Positions 44,208-55,100 of a DNA stretch of 64,000 nucleotides are shown here, piece by piece. The translations under genes and the position numbers were made by a program. Source of the DNA: Pirellulaceae bacterium. Lineage in GTDB: Bacteria; Planctomycetota; Planctomycetia; Pirellulales; Pirellulaceae. The stretch covers positions 1,019,621 to 1,083,620 of the forward strand of contig JAHBXS010000002.1 of assembly GCA_019636375.1 (NCBI GenBank), written 5' to 3'. The notes beneath the pieces were generated by a model. It was given only the letters and a program-made list of their open reading frames with translations, did not search any database and was not told the origin of the DNA. Position 1 is the stretch's first letter, and every line of letters begins with the position of its first letter.

Positions 44208-47200
44208 CTACGACACCATTTCCGACTCGGAGCGGTCGAGGATTTCGTCAAACAGTCCTAGACCCACAAACCAATCATCCATCCGGCCCCCAAAAAAGCG
44301 ATCTTTTGCTTCGTCATCATGGACCGTGGTACCGAAGTGAAGTCGAAGTCCGCTGAGGGCAGGATGGCTACCGCTTCGAATTTGATCGACCCGAGTCGCA
44401 TAGCTACTAGAACTTTGCCAGGCAGTTCTAAACCTCATCAAAGCCGGAGCGTTGTTGTCAAAGTCAGACATGTTTCCAACCAACACGTCTTCACCCATTT
44501 GGCCGTATAACCAATCGGCTCCTGAACCACCAAACAGCAGATCGAGCCCTTTACCGCCAAACAGCCGATCATTGCCCTCGCCACCCGAAAGGATGTCATC
44601 GCCCTCATGGCCATAGAGCTTATCATCACCGGCATCACCGAATAAAATGTCGTTTCCTTGGTGACCGAACAATCGATCGTTACCATTACCTCCACGAATG
44701 TAATCGTCGGCGGCTCCACCAAATAAATCATCATCTCCGTCATCGCCATAAAGCTCGCTTGGCGTCAGCATTGTACTCGTAACGACGATCGTATCGTTGC
44801 CTTCCAATCCGTAAGCTCCGACTCGATTGACACCGGCAGCAGGAACTACGCTCGTTAGTTTCCCGTTGATTCGCACCAGATATTCACCTTTGTTGTTCGG
44901 ATTGACAACGATCGTGTCATTTTTTTCGGTCCCGGCCATTACCAGCATTGTTTGGTTTGTCCCGGGATAAAAAGGATCCGACAGGACCGTCGATGTTCCA
45001 GGAGCCATTCTCGTGATTCTCACAATATGGTCTTCGACCTCTCCGTCTTCAGCCAAACCGGTAGGAGCCAGTCCCCCGTGAGAACTGATCCGGAATCGAG
45101 CAATGGTCAAACCGTCCACCGAGGATTCCCAAGGAACATAAAATTCCACTCGATTCCAACCCGCATTCAAGTGCAAGGCATTGGCGATTCGCTCGCTGGT
45201 TGAGAAAGTCCCGTCGCGATTGAAATCCACCCAAGCATCCAATTTACCCGCCATCGATGCGTAAACATTCGCTGCCGCACGAAAATGCGCAATCAACGTC
45301 GTAGGCAAGACCACACCATCTTCGTCATTGGGAGTTCCCAGGTTGTCGTCACCCGTTGCATCGGCATTGGGCTGACCATCGACCTCCGGATCCAACCGTA
45401 TCCCCAAGCGCAACGGGGTCCCTAACCGGTGCCGAGGCCCGTTGTCGGCCAACAAGGTTCCGTAACTGGCTGGAGCATCGCCCCAATCAAACATGTCCAA
45501 GGTCTCGATCCCAGAGTAAAAGACCGGCATTTTGTTGTCGAAACTAAACCGACCCACACCTGGAGCGACGTAAGTCCATTGTGGGTTCACGACATCGTCC
45601 AGTTGGATCTTGAGACGATCACCAGGTAGGGTCGTGGGATCTCCCCCCTCGATAGTTAGGCGGGCTACATCAGGTGCGCGAACCACGAAACTGTCTTGCT
45701 GATTCCCACCGATTAGGCTTTCAAAGTCCCAAAAGCTCAATTGACGCCCACCAGCTTGGTAAATGGACCGAGCGGGACGATAGAACCAATTAGAGTTCAT
45801 GTTGACACCAGTTAACTCATCGTTCAGAGCCGACTGACTCCCCATGATCTGACCGATATTTCTAAAGCCCCATTCGAGACGGGTCACTTGACCTCGGAAA
45901 CCATGGGCGCCGGCATCATCACCCAAACCTTGAATGTTGACCCTGACCCGCCCCAAAGCACTGAAGTCAAGGACATCCTGCCCTTCACCACCGTTAATGA
46001 ATCGAACCCGCGACGATGCTGTCGTAAAGACGAACCGGTCAAGTTTATCGCCGCCAATCAAGTCTTCTACTTGTGAAAACTGGATATTCGAGACGCTGAC
46101 GCTACCCTGCATGGCACTCGTAATCGTGTAAGTGCGAGACAAATCGGGGCCCATGATCGAATCCGTGCCGCCTCGACCGTTGATGGTTATGTTCAAGGCC
46201 CCTGGAGCCAAGATAAACCGGTCGTCTGCGGTCCCGCCATAGATTTCTTCCATTCTCACAAAGTGCACGTTGGAGGTTGCCAACCGACCTTGCCGCAACC
46301 CGGTCAATTGCCAAGTCCGATCCAAATTGGGCCCGACGATGCGGTCGACACCCGCTCCCCCGTCAACTTCGATCCCCAAGACACCGACTCCGACGTTAAA
46401 GACATCGCTTTGGGAACCACCGATCACTTTTTGAATTTGGTTAAACGTCACATTGGAAGTCCTCAAGAGACCAGCAGAACCGTTGGTCAAATCCCAAGTA
46501 CGGTCCAGATTCGGTCCAAAAATAGAATTGCTCCCTCCGCCTCCATCCACAGACATGTTGATCGCCCCCGCCTCAACGCGAAAAACGTCACCGGCGTTTC
46601 CGCCAAAGATGGAGTTGATACGCAAGAAATCAATCGCCGATTGGGGAGATCTGCCAGAACGATTCCCGTCTAAAATCCATGTTCGATCTTGATTTGGTCC
46701 ATGAACGGAGTTTGCTCCGCCTCCACCGTCAATCGTCATCCCAATCGCTACGCCACCGAGAACAAAAGTGTCAGCGATGGAACCGCCCAAAATTTCCTCG
46801 ATGCCCACGAAGTTGATATCGGAGGTTGCCAAGTGCCCATGTCGCAACCCGGTTAATTGCCAAGTCCGATCCAAATTGGGCCCGACGATACGGTCGACAC
46901 CCGCTCCCCCGTCAACTTCGATCCCCACGACACCGACTCCGACGTTAAAGACATCGCGTTGAGAACCACCGATCACTTCTTGAATTCGTTCAAACGTCAC
47001 GTTCGACGTCCTCAATTGCCCAGTATAGTCACTAGTCAAATCCCAAGTGCGATCAAGATTCGGTCCAAAAATAGAATTGCTCCCTCCGCCTCCATCCAAA
47101 GACATGTTGATCGCCCCCGATTCTACGCGAAAAGTGTCATCCTCCGAGCCGCCAATCAGTCGGTCAAAGCTGTTAAAGCTCAATTCGTTGTTTAACAACC

Positions 47201-48965
47201 CGGCTCGACTTTCAGTGAGACTCCAGGTACTTACCGTCCATGGCCCGAAAACACTGTTTACTCCCGACCCGCCATTCGCGGAAACAACCCCCTGATTGGC
47301 ATCGAAGTCATCTCTTATACTGAGAAAATCATTACCAGCTCCCATTAAGACATTAAAGGCTGTAAGACCGGTAGCTCTTACCTGACCTAGATTCACAGAA
47401 TCCGATTCGCCTATGACATTGTCCCCAAATCCAACATCCAGATTAAATGTTGCAATATTGGTAAAACGGAATGGAATCATAAATCCCGAACCAACCAAAC
47501 CACTTATCTCCACATGTCCAGGTGTTGGCGTATTGACATAAACCGTATCCCGTCCAGCTGGCGTCCGGAAAAGCGTAGACTGCACATTTTCCAATCGGAC
47601 CATTCCAGCGGTATCGAAGTTGCTCACGCTGATCGTTCTGCCATTGATTCGCAACTCACCGCGAAGATCCTGCACTAAATCTAGACCGATGCCTCCAGTG
47701 TTGCCAGGAGTGTATGTAGCAGTCGCAACACCTTTGCCCCGTACAATTAATTCATCACTTCCACGCATACCTTCAACTTGAATATCAACACCTAAATCTG
47801 CGTCAACAATGATTCGATCGTTTCCACCGCCCGCGTAGATTAAAATGGTGTTCGTCAACGGAATTGTGTAAGAATAGACACTTGTTGTCTGCCCAGGCAC
47901 TGTGATTGCATTGACATAGTTCACATCCGCGAACGCCTGAACGGTTACGTTTGCAAAGTTACCGTTCTTGGTTAGTGTGATAATGTCATGTGCCCCTGTC
48001 CCCGATACGAATGCGAAATTCGGATTTGCGCCAACATTCGGGTCATTTCTCAGTTGATCAAAAATCGTATTATTGCTATTCTGCGATGCCAAATCATTGT
48101 AATTAACAGGAGAAACAAAAACAGAATTGGAGAGTTCTGGAGAATTATCTTCACCTCGAATCATCGGATAACGAGTGAACATGAATGAGGGATCTTTAGT
48201 CACGTAAGACATAACCTCGGCTTCATGAAAAAGAGTTGTTGCAGGATTGTTTGAAAAGTTAGTTATGGCATGGTCAACTCCGAACAAGTGTCCACCTTCA
48301 TGTACAATAGTCTGGGCAACATGTACGCGATTGGTATTTAGGCCGTCCCTTTGAGTAAAAGTGAATGCGACGTCATTTCGCAAGTTCGCGCCGGACACAA
48401 CGTCACTACTGGGAGCAACACCACCCAATCTTGTTACTCCATCGTACACAAACTCACTTGCCAATCCCGGCGCTACAATTGCTGGCGTCACGAACACATA
48501 GCCATCGCGTGAAGCAGGATTTCCGCTTCGAAGCATTGTGACGACATCGCTTAAATTAGACTCCCTGGCACCAGCCACTACACGTCCGTCAGAAAGTGTT
48601 TGTGGTTCAGCAGTGAGTTCAACAACGTTAACATCTAACGGCAAAAAAGCCCGACGTGTCAAATTCATTATGTAAGCCCGATCTGCTTCAAAAATCGGAG
48701 CCGACAGTAGACGCAAAGGATTAGCGGGAGAGTAATTTTCACTGGAGTCTGTCAAGGCCGTAGCTGGACCCCATATTTGATCATTTGGATTTACAGCTCC
48801 AGCGATCAAATTGAAAGCACCTGTTGTCGTATTTAACGCCCCTCCCGGAAAATTGTCGCCGAAATCCACGAAGAGAAATGCCGCGAGCAGGCTCCTATCT
48901 TCAAGCAACGTGTATTCTACTTGACTGTTTTTTCGATAGTTAACTCGAATATTATGACGTTTCAT
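44208..48965 (-). CDS. giant secreted metzincin-like protein with repeat modules, GEVED domain and RTX tail
   Basis: 1585 residues, AGGAGT upstream. Leader QVEYTLLEDRSLLAAFLFVDFG (planctomycete LExR-type). Residues about 20-260 resemble a metzincin: zinc site IVHEGGHLFGVDH (HExxHxxGxxH, about 225) and Met-turn AEVMSYVT. Residues about 600-1000 are seven modules of about 60 residues: IGGSxxDxFxVxxG, then VDGGGGxxSIxGPNxDRTWxLT. A GEVED-like domain is around 1250-1340 (DAWVDFNRDGTFSTSER to AEDGEVEDHIVRI). RTX repeats ([20 protein letters not shown]) are at about 1410-1490. Surface or secreted adhesin/protease; an internal 549-bp duplication exists. Confidence 0.85.
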   Translation of the reverse strand: MKRHNIRVNYRKNSQVEYTLLEDRSLLAAFLFVDFGDNFPGGALNTTTGAFNLIAGAVNPNDQIWGPATALTDSSENYSPANPLRLLSAPIFEADRAYIMNLTRRAFLPLDVNVVELTAEPQTLSDGRVVAGARESNLSDVVTMLRSGNPASRDGYVFVTPAIVAPGLASEFVYDGVTRLGGVAPSSDVVSGANLRNDVAFTFTQRDGLNTNRVHVAQTIVHEGGHLFGVDHAITNFSNNPATTLFHEAEVMSYVTKDPSFMFTRYPMIRGEDNSPELSNSVFVSPVNYNDLASQNSNNTIFDQLRNDPNVGANPNFAFVSGTGAHDIITLTKNGNFANVTVQAFADVNYVNAITVPGQTTSVYSYTIPLTNTILIYAGGGNDRIIVDADLGVDIQVEGMRGSDELIVRGKGVATATYTPGNTGGIGLDLVQDLRGELRINGRTISVSNFDTAGMVRLENVQSTLFRTPAGRDTVYVNTPTPGHVEISGLVGSGFMIPFRFTNIATFNLDVGFGDNVIGESDSVNLGQVRATGLTAFNVLMGAGNDFLSIRDDFDANQGVVSANGGSGVNSVFGPWTVSTWSLTESRAGLLNNELSFNSFDRLIGGSEDDTFRVESGAINMSLDGGGGSNSIFGPNLDRTWDLTSDYTGQLRTSNVTFERIQEVIGGSQRDVFNVGVGVVGIEVDGGAGVDRIVGPNLDRTWQLTGLRHGHLATSDINFVGIEEILGGSIADTFVLGGVAIGMTIDGGGGANSVHGPNQDRTWILDGNRSGRSPQSAIDFLRINSIFGGNAGDVFRVEAGAINMSVDGGGGSNSIFGPNLDRTWDLTNGSAGLLRTSNVTFNQIQKVIGGSQSDVFNVGVGVLGIEVDGGAGVDRIVGPNLDRTWQLTGLRQGRLATSNVHFVRMEEIYGGTADDRFILAPGALNITINGRGGTDSIMGPDLSRTYTITSAMQGSVSVSNIQFSQVEDLIGGDKLDRFVFTTASSRVRFINGGEGQDVLDFSALGRVRVNIQGLGDDAGAHGFRGQVTRLEWGFRNIGQIMGSQSALNDELTGVNMNSNWFYRPARSIYQAGGRQLSFWDFESLIGGNQQDSFVVRAPDVARLTIEGGDPTTLPGDRLKIQLDDVVNPQWTYVAPGVGRFSFDNKMPVFYSGIETLDMFDWGDAPASYGTLLADNGPRHRLGTPLRLGIRLDPEVDGQPNADATGDDNLGTPNDEDGVVLPTTLIAHFRAAANVYASMAGKLDAWVDFNRDGTFSTSERIANALHLNAGWNRVEFYVPWESSVDGLTIARFRISSHGGLAPTGLAEDGEVEDHIVRITRMAPGTSTVLSDPFYPGTNQTMLVMAGTEKNDTIVVNPNNKGEYLVRINGKLTSVVPAAGVNRVGAYGLEGNDTIVVTSTMLTPSELYGDDGDDDLFGGAADDYIRGGNGNDRLFGHQGNDILFGDAGDDKLYGHEGDDILSGGEGNDRLFGGKGLDLLFGGSGADWLYGQMGEDVLVGNMSDFDNNAPALMRFRTAWQSSSSYATRVDQIRSGSHPALSGLRLHFGTTVHDDEAKDRFFGGRMDDWFVGLGLFDEILDRSESEMVS
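46271..47119. repeat. internal tandem duplication, period 549 bp, in the giant gene
   Basis: Blocks starting near 46271 and 46820 are near-identical, with exact words found 549 bp apart (for example CCAAGTCCGA at 46311 and 46860; TCGGTCCAAA at 46511 and 47060). 549 bp is 183 codons, three modules of 61 residues. Confidence 0.85.
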
Positions 48966-49225
48966 TTTTTAGACTCCTGTGAATCTTGGAAGCTAGCGGA
49001 AATTACAGGCACGGTTTAAATTAACCGCCTGAAGCGCGATTGTCCCGGAAAGTTGGCGGAAAATTGACGGAAAGATCCGTGTGCGGACGAGTCGTCGACG
49101 AGAACAAATAGCCCGTCGTGCAGCAATTGACCGCACTTTCGGGTTATATTTTCACGAAAGGTAGACTCAAAGTTCGACGCAACCCTGCCACGCTTCACAC
49201 ACTCGACAAAGGCTGAGCGTCTCTT
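48966..49225. other. intergenic region, nothing recognised
   Basis: 260 bp between the giant gene and the HTH gene; no gene, repeat or clear promoter seen. Confidence 0.4.
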
Positions 49226-49897
49226 CTACTCGTCCACTTGTTTGCCAGATGGAACTTGATTGCTGAATTCCCAGATTTCAACGATTCGCTCGTCGGAAAG
49301 TCGAAATGATGTGATTCCCGACACCAACTTCCATTTGAAATCCCGCAGATGCTCGCGATGAGTTTCTCCCGCGAGTCGTTGCGACTGCCACTGCACCATC
49401 GTCCAATCTTCGCCGGAACATATTTGCAGCAACTCCCAACAGATCTCAACGTGCTCTTCCAACAATTTGTTAAGGTGGCCAACCAATGATTTTCTGCCCG
49501 CTCCCTGTTCGCCGTTCAGACAAAACGTGACATCGTCGACAGCCAAGTAATTGACGATCTCAACAGAACGCTTATGAAAGATTTGATCGAACCAAAACGA
49601 TACCAAATCTACAGATCGATGAAGATTTGGGGACTCTTCGGTCGTGGCCTCTGAATCACCGGCGACGATTTCAGTGAATCCTACTTCTAGGCCCGACAAC
49701 ACAAAAAACTCATGCAACGTCTTGAGGGTACGATAGTCAACTCGCTGACCATTCTCTGCCCGTCGAATCACACGATCCGAGTAATCGATCTGAGCGGCCA
49801 AATCTTCTTGGGTCAGTCCCAGACAGGCGCGAAGACGTTTCAATTCTGGACCATTTGCATGAACTGACCGTTTCGATGTTGCTCTTTCCTCGTTCAC
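49226..49897 (-). CDS. XRE-type HTH protein with NTF2/SnoaL-like domain
   Basis: 223 residues from a GTG start with AGGACA upstream. The N-terminal HTH is ELKRLRACLGLTQEDLAAQIDYSDRVIRRAENGQRVDYRTLKTLHEFF (about residues 18-66). After a linker, residues about 90-223 have the alpha-beta pattern of an NTF2-like/SnoaL domain: VSFWFDQIFHKRSVEIVNYLAVDDVTFCLNGEQGAGRKSLVGHL and FKWKLVSGITSFRLSDERIVEIWEF. Probably a one-component regulator whose C-terminal pocket senses a ligand; the target genes are unknown. Confidence 0.8.
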   Translation of the reverse strand: MNEERATSKRSVHANGPELKRLRACLGLTQEDLAAQIDYSDRVIRRAENGQRVDYRTLKTLHEFFVLSGLEVGFTEIVAGDSEATTEESPNLHRSVDLVSFWFDQIFHKRSVEIVNYLAVDDVTFCLNGEQGAGRKSLVGHLNKLLEEHVEICWELLQICSGEDWTMVQWQSQRLAGETHREHLRDFKWKLVSGITSFRLSDERIVEIWEFSNQVPSGKQVDE

Positions 49898-50492
49898 GAA
49901 TATTTGTCCTAATCAATCTGACTCCCTGATACCCATCTGTCGATGGTTCGTCTTCAATACCTTTCCGCAGTCTCTTGTTCCTGATAGTTCTCGATCCCCA
50001 CCCCTCCCCCTCATGTCGAGGCTGCGTGACGGTGAACGCGCAATGAATTACTAACACCATAATCACCGTTTGCGGCATTCATCCGACATGAAAACCTTTT
50101 TGGGAGGGATTGTTTTCGAACCTCTCCAGCCTCTTAATGCCCCCTCACTCCTGTAATGGCAAAAAGAATAGCGAAAAATGGCAAAAAATTACCCTTTTCG
50201 AAAAATTTTCAAAAATCGTTATTCGCGCTCCATTTTCGGAATCGACTTTTGAAAGACTTCCCCCCGCAATTGGGAATGCACTCTTTTGGCAAAATCAGTT
50301 CTGGTCCCCCAAATGGGGACAACATCGTCTTCCCGAAATTCGTGAAATTTTCACTAGCCTCCACCCGCCTTTGTTGCCATTAACAATCAACGATCAACAC
50401 AACGTAGTTGTTGATCACTAAAAAAGGTCAGAGTCTTCGCTCAAACCGATTCGTTTCAGCCAAGTCTCCCCACACAATTAAAAGGTGATGAA
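49898..50492. other. intergenic region, nothing recognised
   Basis: 595 bp between the divergent HTH gene and the first GWY gene; AT-rich and with A-runs around 50160-50215. The open frame at 50110 is not convincing. An SD of AAGGTGAT lies just before 50493. Confidence 0.45.
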
Positions 50493-51017
50493 ATGAAAAA
50501 ATTTTGTATTTTAGTTGCGATTGGTGTTCTCGGTACTTGGGCGACAACTGAGAACGCTCAGGCGCAAATTAAAATTCGCTCGGGAACGGGAATCGGCACG
50601 GCGATAAAGGGGGCGTTTTCGAAGGGACAATTGACTCCAGTGCCAGAATCCAAACAAGTAACTTTTGCGAATCGTGGAACGCAATCAGTTAGTTTCGCCG
50701 TCGCTGACAGTCGCGGAAAAATATCTGGCTGGTACAATGTTGCCGGTGGTCAAGAAATCCAATTACAATTTCCGCTAGGAGAAATCTATTTGCATGTTCA
50801 AGCCAATGGGCAACCCCGCACAATGCAAAACCCAATGCTTGTCCTGCCGCTTCATCCACGCAATGGTTTTACGTTGCAACACGAGGGCGACAACATTTTC
50901 AAAGTTTCAGACGGCGGTGTTGATCGCGGAAAGCTACACGCTAATTCCCTCGCTCAATTAGGTTTTGCGTGGCACACATTCTATCGGTTTGACTCGCAAT
51001 TTATCCGACTCGACTAG
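50493..51017 (+). CDS. secreted GWY-family protein (DUF1036-like), paralog 1
   Basis: 174 residues. Signal peptide MKKFCILVAIGVLGTWATTENAQAQ. The core KQVTFANRGTQSVSFAVADSRGKISGWYNVAGGQEIQLQFPLGEIYLHV has the NxxxxxVxxAV then SGWYxVxxGxEIxLxxxxYLHV pattern of DUF1036 proteins. The C-terminal LAQLGFAWHTFYRFDSQFIRL matches the end of the core in the gene at 62734. Strong SD (AAGGTGATG) and a clean terminator at 51051. Function unknown; periplasmic or secreted. Confidence 0.75.
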   Translation: MKKFCILVAIGVLGTWATTENAQAQIKIRSGTGIGTAIKGAFSKGQLTPVPESKQVTFANRGTQSVSFAVADSRGKISGWYNVAGGQEIQLQFPLGEIYLHVQANGQPRTMQNPMLVLPLHPRNGFTLQHEGDNIFKVSDGGVDRGKLHANSLAQLGFAWHTFYRFDSQFIRLD

Positions 51018-51358
51018 AAAACGGTCGGCAGCAACACAAATATCTTCTAAGACGCCGATCCCTGGCGTCTTTTTTTGTTTGTCAACTTATAGTTCAAATT
51101 GCCAATGGAACTACATCGGATTCGCCAACAACTCTGATTTCAAGTTCATGGATCTCAAAGGCGTTGGATGTGACTTCTCGGACTGCTGCGTTGACGATTT
51201 TGACCGCGATGAAACGGCAACTTCGGGCAACACATCCTCGCAAAATTTGTCTTTGGAGAAAATTTTCTGTGCCTGGGCGACTAGTTTTACCATCTAGTTG
51301 ATAGTCGAAAACCATGACAGACTCGAATCACGAAAACAAAATTTCCACGAGGTGTAAA
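51018..51358. other. intergenic region with terminator
   Basis: 341 bp. The terminator at 51051-51076 ends paralog 1; a region rich in TTGxxxTT words follows before the PDZ gene. The minus-strand open frames (51094, 51111) are not convincing. Confidence 0.5.
51051..51076 (+). terminator. Rho-independent terminator of GWY paralog 1
   Basis: Stem GACGCC/GGCGTC with a 7-base loop, followed by T7. Confidence 0.8.
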
Positions 51359-51880
51359 ATGTTTAGCAAGAAACTCTTTTTGTCATTTTTTGTCGGCATT
51401 TCCATACTGATGATTCATCAAAACGTCATTGCCCAGCATGGACAACCATTCGCCGACGCTATTTCGAGGGCAAGTCGAGCGAACTCTCACGAGTTATTCT
51501 GTGACACGCTGACAAAGGTTGGTCCAACGGCTAGAATCGGGGCTGTTGGCATGGGTTTTACTCCATTACGAAGTTTGCGAGCTCGCGGTTGGTTTGGCGG
51601 ACAGGGCCTTCATTTAATGGAACTTCTTGAAGGCAGCCCGCTGCTCAATATCACTGATGATGACGGACGGAGGATTCAATTGCAACCTGGGGATATCATC
51701 GAGTCCATTAACGGCAATCGAATTTTTTCACCATCGAGTTACCAAAACGCTCTGCAATCGAGCCCCGATTCAAACACGATTCTTTTGACCGTGATCAAAA
51801 TACACAGTGGCAACATTCTGAAACTTCCGGTTCAAGTCGGACGAGGAGGTTTCCAAAGAGGTTGCGTTTTAGCGAGATAA
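51359..51880 (+). CDS. secreted PDZ-domain protein
   Basis: 173 residues from ATG at 51359 (GAGGTGTAAA upstream). Signal peptide MFSKKLFLSFFVGISILMIHQNVIAQ. Residues about 50-165 form one PDZ domain: GMGFTPLRSLRARG, LMELLEGSPLLNITDDDGRRIQLQPGDIIESINGNRIFSPSSYQNALQSSPDSNTILLTVIKIHSGNILKLPVQVGRGGF. The opening GxGF loop binds C-terminal peptides. The partner protein is unknown; another PDZ pair is in the gene at 58374. Confidence 0.75.
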   Translation: MFSKKLFLSFFVGISILMIHQNVIAQHGQPFADAISRASRANSHELFCDTLTKVGPTARIGAVGMGFTPLRSLRARGWFGGQGLHLMELLEGSPLLNITDDDGRRIQLQPGDIIESINGNRIFSPSSYQNALQSSPDSNTILLTVIKIHSGNILKLPVQVGRGGFQRGCVLAR

Positions 51881-52101
51881 AGATTGGCGAGCAGAAGAAG
51901 CGTTCATCTCGCACCCTTCCCTCCGCAGAAAACCTGACCGGAACGTAAGAGATTGTAACATTTATGGAAAGTACATTCTTGAAATTGCTAGGGCCAAAGT
52001 GATTAATCGCCCGGTAGAGACGAACCGCGATATCTTTGCATCGATAATAGGAGAAGTGCTCTTTCACACAAACCATATGACCGTTACAGAACGAGGTCAA
52101 T
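51881..52101. other. intergenic region, nothing recognised
   Basis: 221 bp between the PDZ gene and the convergent kinase gene; no terminator or repeat was recognised. Confidence 0.4.
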
Positions 52102-55100
52102 TCAATTCTTGTCTTCATCTGTCTTGGGATACGCCGCTCGAAGTTCGCGGTACTTGACGACTTCATCTGGTTTTTCAAGCTCTTCGTAGAGTTCGATCAG
52201 GCGGTCGAGGGCCTCGGGAATACGATTCGCAGCTTGCGGTGGAATCTCTGACTCACGTTGCTTCATACCTTCATAGCCAGAAATGAGCAGTGTTTCGGCT
52301 TCAATGAGTAGTTCAGATTTTTCCGATTCGACCTCAACCTCCTTAACAAGTCCCAGCAACGCTCCACCCAGTAGGGACTGGGCATTGAACGTGCTACAGA
52401 CATCGGGTGATTGCTGCTGGCGAATCGCAAGCCCCTCGCGGAGAAGTTCCGCGGCTTGGCTGTTCAATTTCAGGTGAAGATGTTTACCACCAAGGTTAAC
52501 TAATAAATTGGCAAGTTCCCGTGAATCTACTGCCAATGTCTTTCGGGCATCTTTCAATTCTTCGTGGGCGAGCTTTGAAAAGGCTTCCGCGCGCTGCCCC
52601 CGCCAGTAGGCATCCAGCAGTTGTCCCGGTAGCCATGCCAAAGAAGGTTGTCGCCCGAAAACTGACCAAGCTTCTTCCAGTAAGGGAATTGCTTCCTCAA
52701 TCCGCCCAGCATCCTTGTAGTTCACTCCCAGATTGGCTTTGGCCTTTAGGGTTTCCAATTGGTCAAACCCCCTCATTCGCTCCGTCAACTCTAATACTTG
52801 CTCGAACAACGGTACCGATTCACTCAAGCGATTGGATTTCCAATAGGTGTGTGCCAGGTTATTTATGCTATCAAGTGTATCGGGATGGTTGAGCCCAAGC
52901 ACGGCTGTCCGCAACTGCACAGTTTGCTCGAACAGCGGCAGGGCCTTTTCCAACTTAGCTGCAGCTTTGTAGCATCTGGCCAAGTTGTTTATGCTGGTCA
53001 GTGTATCGGGGTGGTCGGGCCCGAATTTAACTGTCATCAAATCAAGCGTCTGTTCAAGGAGCGGCAGAGCCTTGCTTAGTCGACCAGCGGCTTCGTAGGC
53101 ACTGGCAAGGTTGTTCATGGTGTGGACCGTGTCAGGGTGGTCAGTGCCGAGCTTGGCTTTCTGAAGTTCCAGCGTCCGCTCGTACAGCGGCAGCGCTTTG
53201 TCAAGCCGACCTGCGGCTTGGTAGCCAAAAGCCAGATTGTGCATGCTGGTAAGTGTATTACGGTGGTCGAGCCCGAGTTTGGCTCTTGTCAATTCCAGCG
53301 TCTGCTCAAAAATCGGCAACGCCTTGTCGAGCTGACGGGCTGCTTCGAGGCCACTGGCCAAATTGTTCATGCTGATCAGTGTATCAGGATGGTCGATCCC
53401 GAGTTTGGCTTTCGTCAGTTCCAGCGTCCTCTCAAGCAGGGGCAACGCCTTGTCGAACTGACCGACTGCCTGATAACTAACTGCCAAATTATTCATGCTG
53501 GTGAGTGTATTAGGGTGGTCGAGTCCAAATTTGGTTTTCATCAGCTCTAGCGTCTTCTCGAATATCGGCAGCGCCTTATCGAGCTGACCTGCGGCTTTGT
53601 AACCACTGGCCAAATTGTTCATGCTGATCAGTGTATCAGGATGGTCGATCCCGAGTTTGGCTTTCGTCAGTTCCAGCGTCCTCTCAAGCAGGGGCAACGC
53701 CTTGTCGAGCTTGCCGGAGGCTTGATAGCCAACCGCAAGATTGCGAATGCTTGAAATTGATTGAGGGTGGTCGGGCCCGAGTTTGGCTTTAAATAGGTCC
53801 AGTGACTGCTTAAGCAGGGGCAGCGCCTTGTCGAACTTGCCTGAGGCATGATAGCCAACGGCAAGATTACTCATGCTGGTCAGAGTATCAGGATGGTCGG
53901 ACCCAAGTTTGGCTTCCCTCAACTCCATCGTCTGCTCAAAAAGGGGCAGTGCCTTGCCTAGCTGACCATTGGTAAAATAGCCAAGTGCGAGATTGTTCAT
54001 GCTGATGAAAGTATCTAAATGGTCGTGACCCAGATATTCACGACGAAGTTCTAGCGCCCGCTGCAAAAAGGGGAGCCCGATTTCGGCATCCCCGTTTGCT
54101 CGATAACTGTTGCCAATCACATTGCAGAGTCGTGATTCGATCTCCGGGGCCAAGTCCTTTCGATGTTTCAGCTTTCCCGCCGCCCGATCCAGCAATTCCC
54201 GCAGCGTCGTGTCCTTGCTCAGTTCTCGCGCTGAAGTGTCGTCAAACAGGTTGGCTTGGCTTTCGACACAGGTGAGTGCCAAAAAATCCTGCTCCACGAA
54301 TTCGGTTACCGCCTCGGCATACTCGCGCTGGCGGATTTCTGCCGCGAGCGACTGTTCCTTGGCGGCAGTTTCCGCTTCGGCCTGGATTTTTGCCAGTTCT
54401 GCTACCCGCCGCTGTTGCATTTCGCGATCCCGGGCCGCCGTGGCTTCGTCCAGACGTTTCTCAGCCAGTATCTCCGCACAACGAGCGCGGAACACTGCCA
54501 GGCTGGTGCCGATAATTCCGCCGACCAAAGTCAATAGGATTGCCACGCCGGCCGCCACACTTACTCGATTCTTCCGCACAAACTTCCGAAGTCGATAATT
54601 CATCGATGGTGGTCTGGCAACAACCGGTTCGCCACTCATATACCGGCGAACATCGGCGGCGAAACCAGAGACCGAGTCGTAGCGGCGGGCGCGGTCCTTT
54701 TCCAAGGCCTTCATCACGATCCAGTCCAGGTCGCCAGCCAGGATCGAATTTAAATGTGAACGGTCGGTACGGCGGCGCGATGTGATTTGTGAAACTTGCT
54801 CGTCTGTGCTGCTCCCCAAACGACTGCTCGGTTTGACCGGCTCCTTCTCCCGAATCACGTCCAGCAATTTCAACCAAGCCAAGTCTTTCAGCGAACGATC
54901 ATCCAGCGGCGTACTGCCGGTCAATAGCTCGTACAGAATAATACCCAGCGAATAGATGTCCGTTCGCGTATCGATGTCGAGGGTGTCCAGCCCGGCTTGC
55001 TCGGGAGACATGTATTTGAGCGTGCCCAGAACCTGACCAATGCCCGTGAACTGAGATTGATCGGTGAGTCGTTGCGTGCTTTCCGTCGCCTTGGCCAGTC

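Noticed and set aside
50110..50421. 103-residue plus-strand open frame before GWY paralog 1
   Set aside because: Poor composition and no motif.
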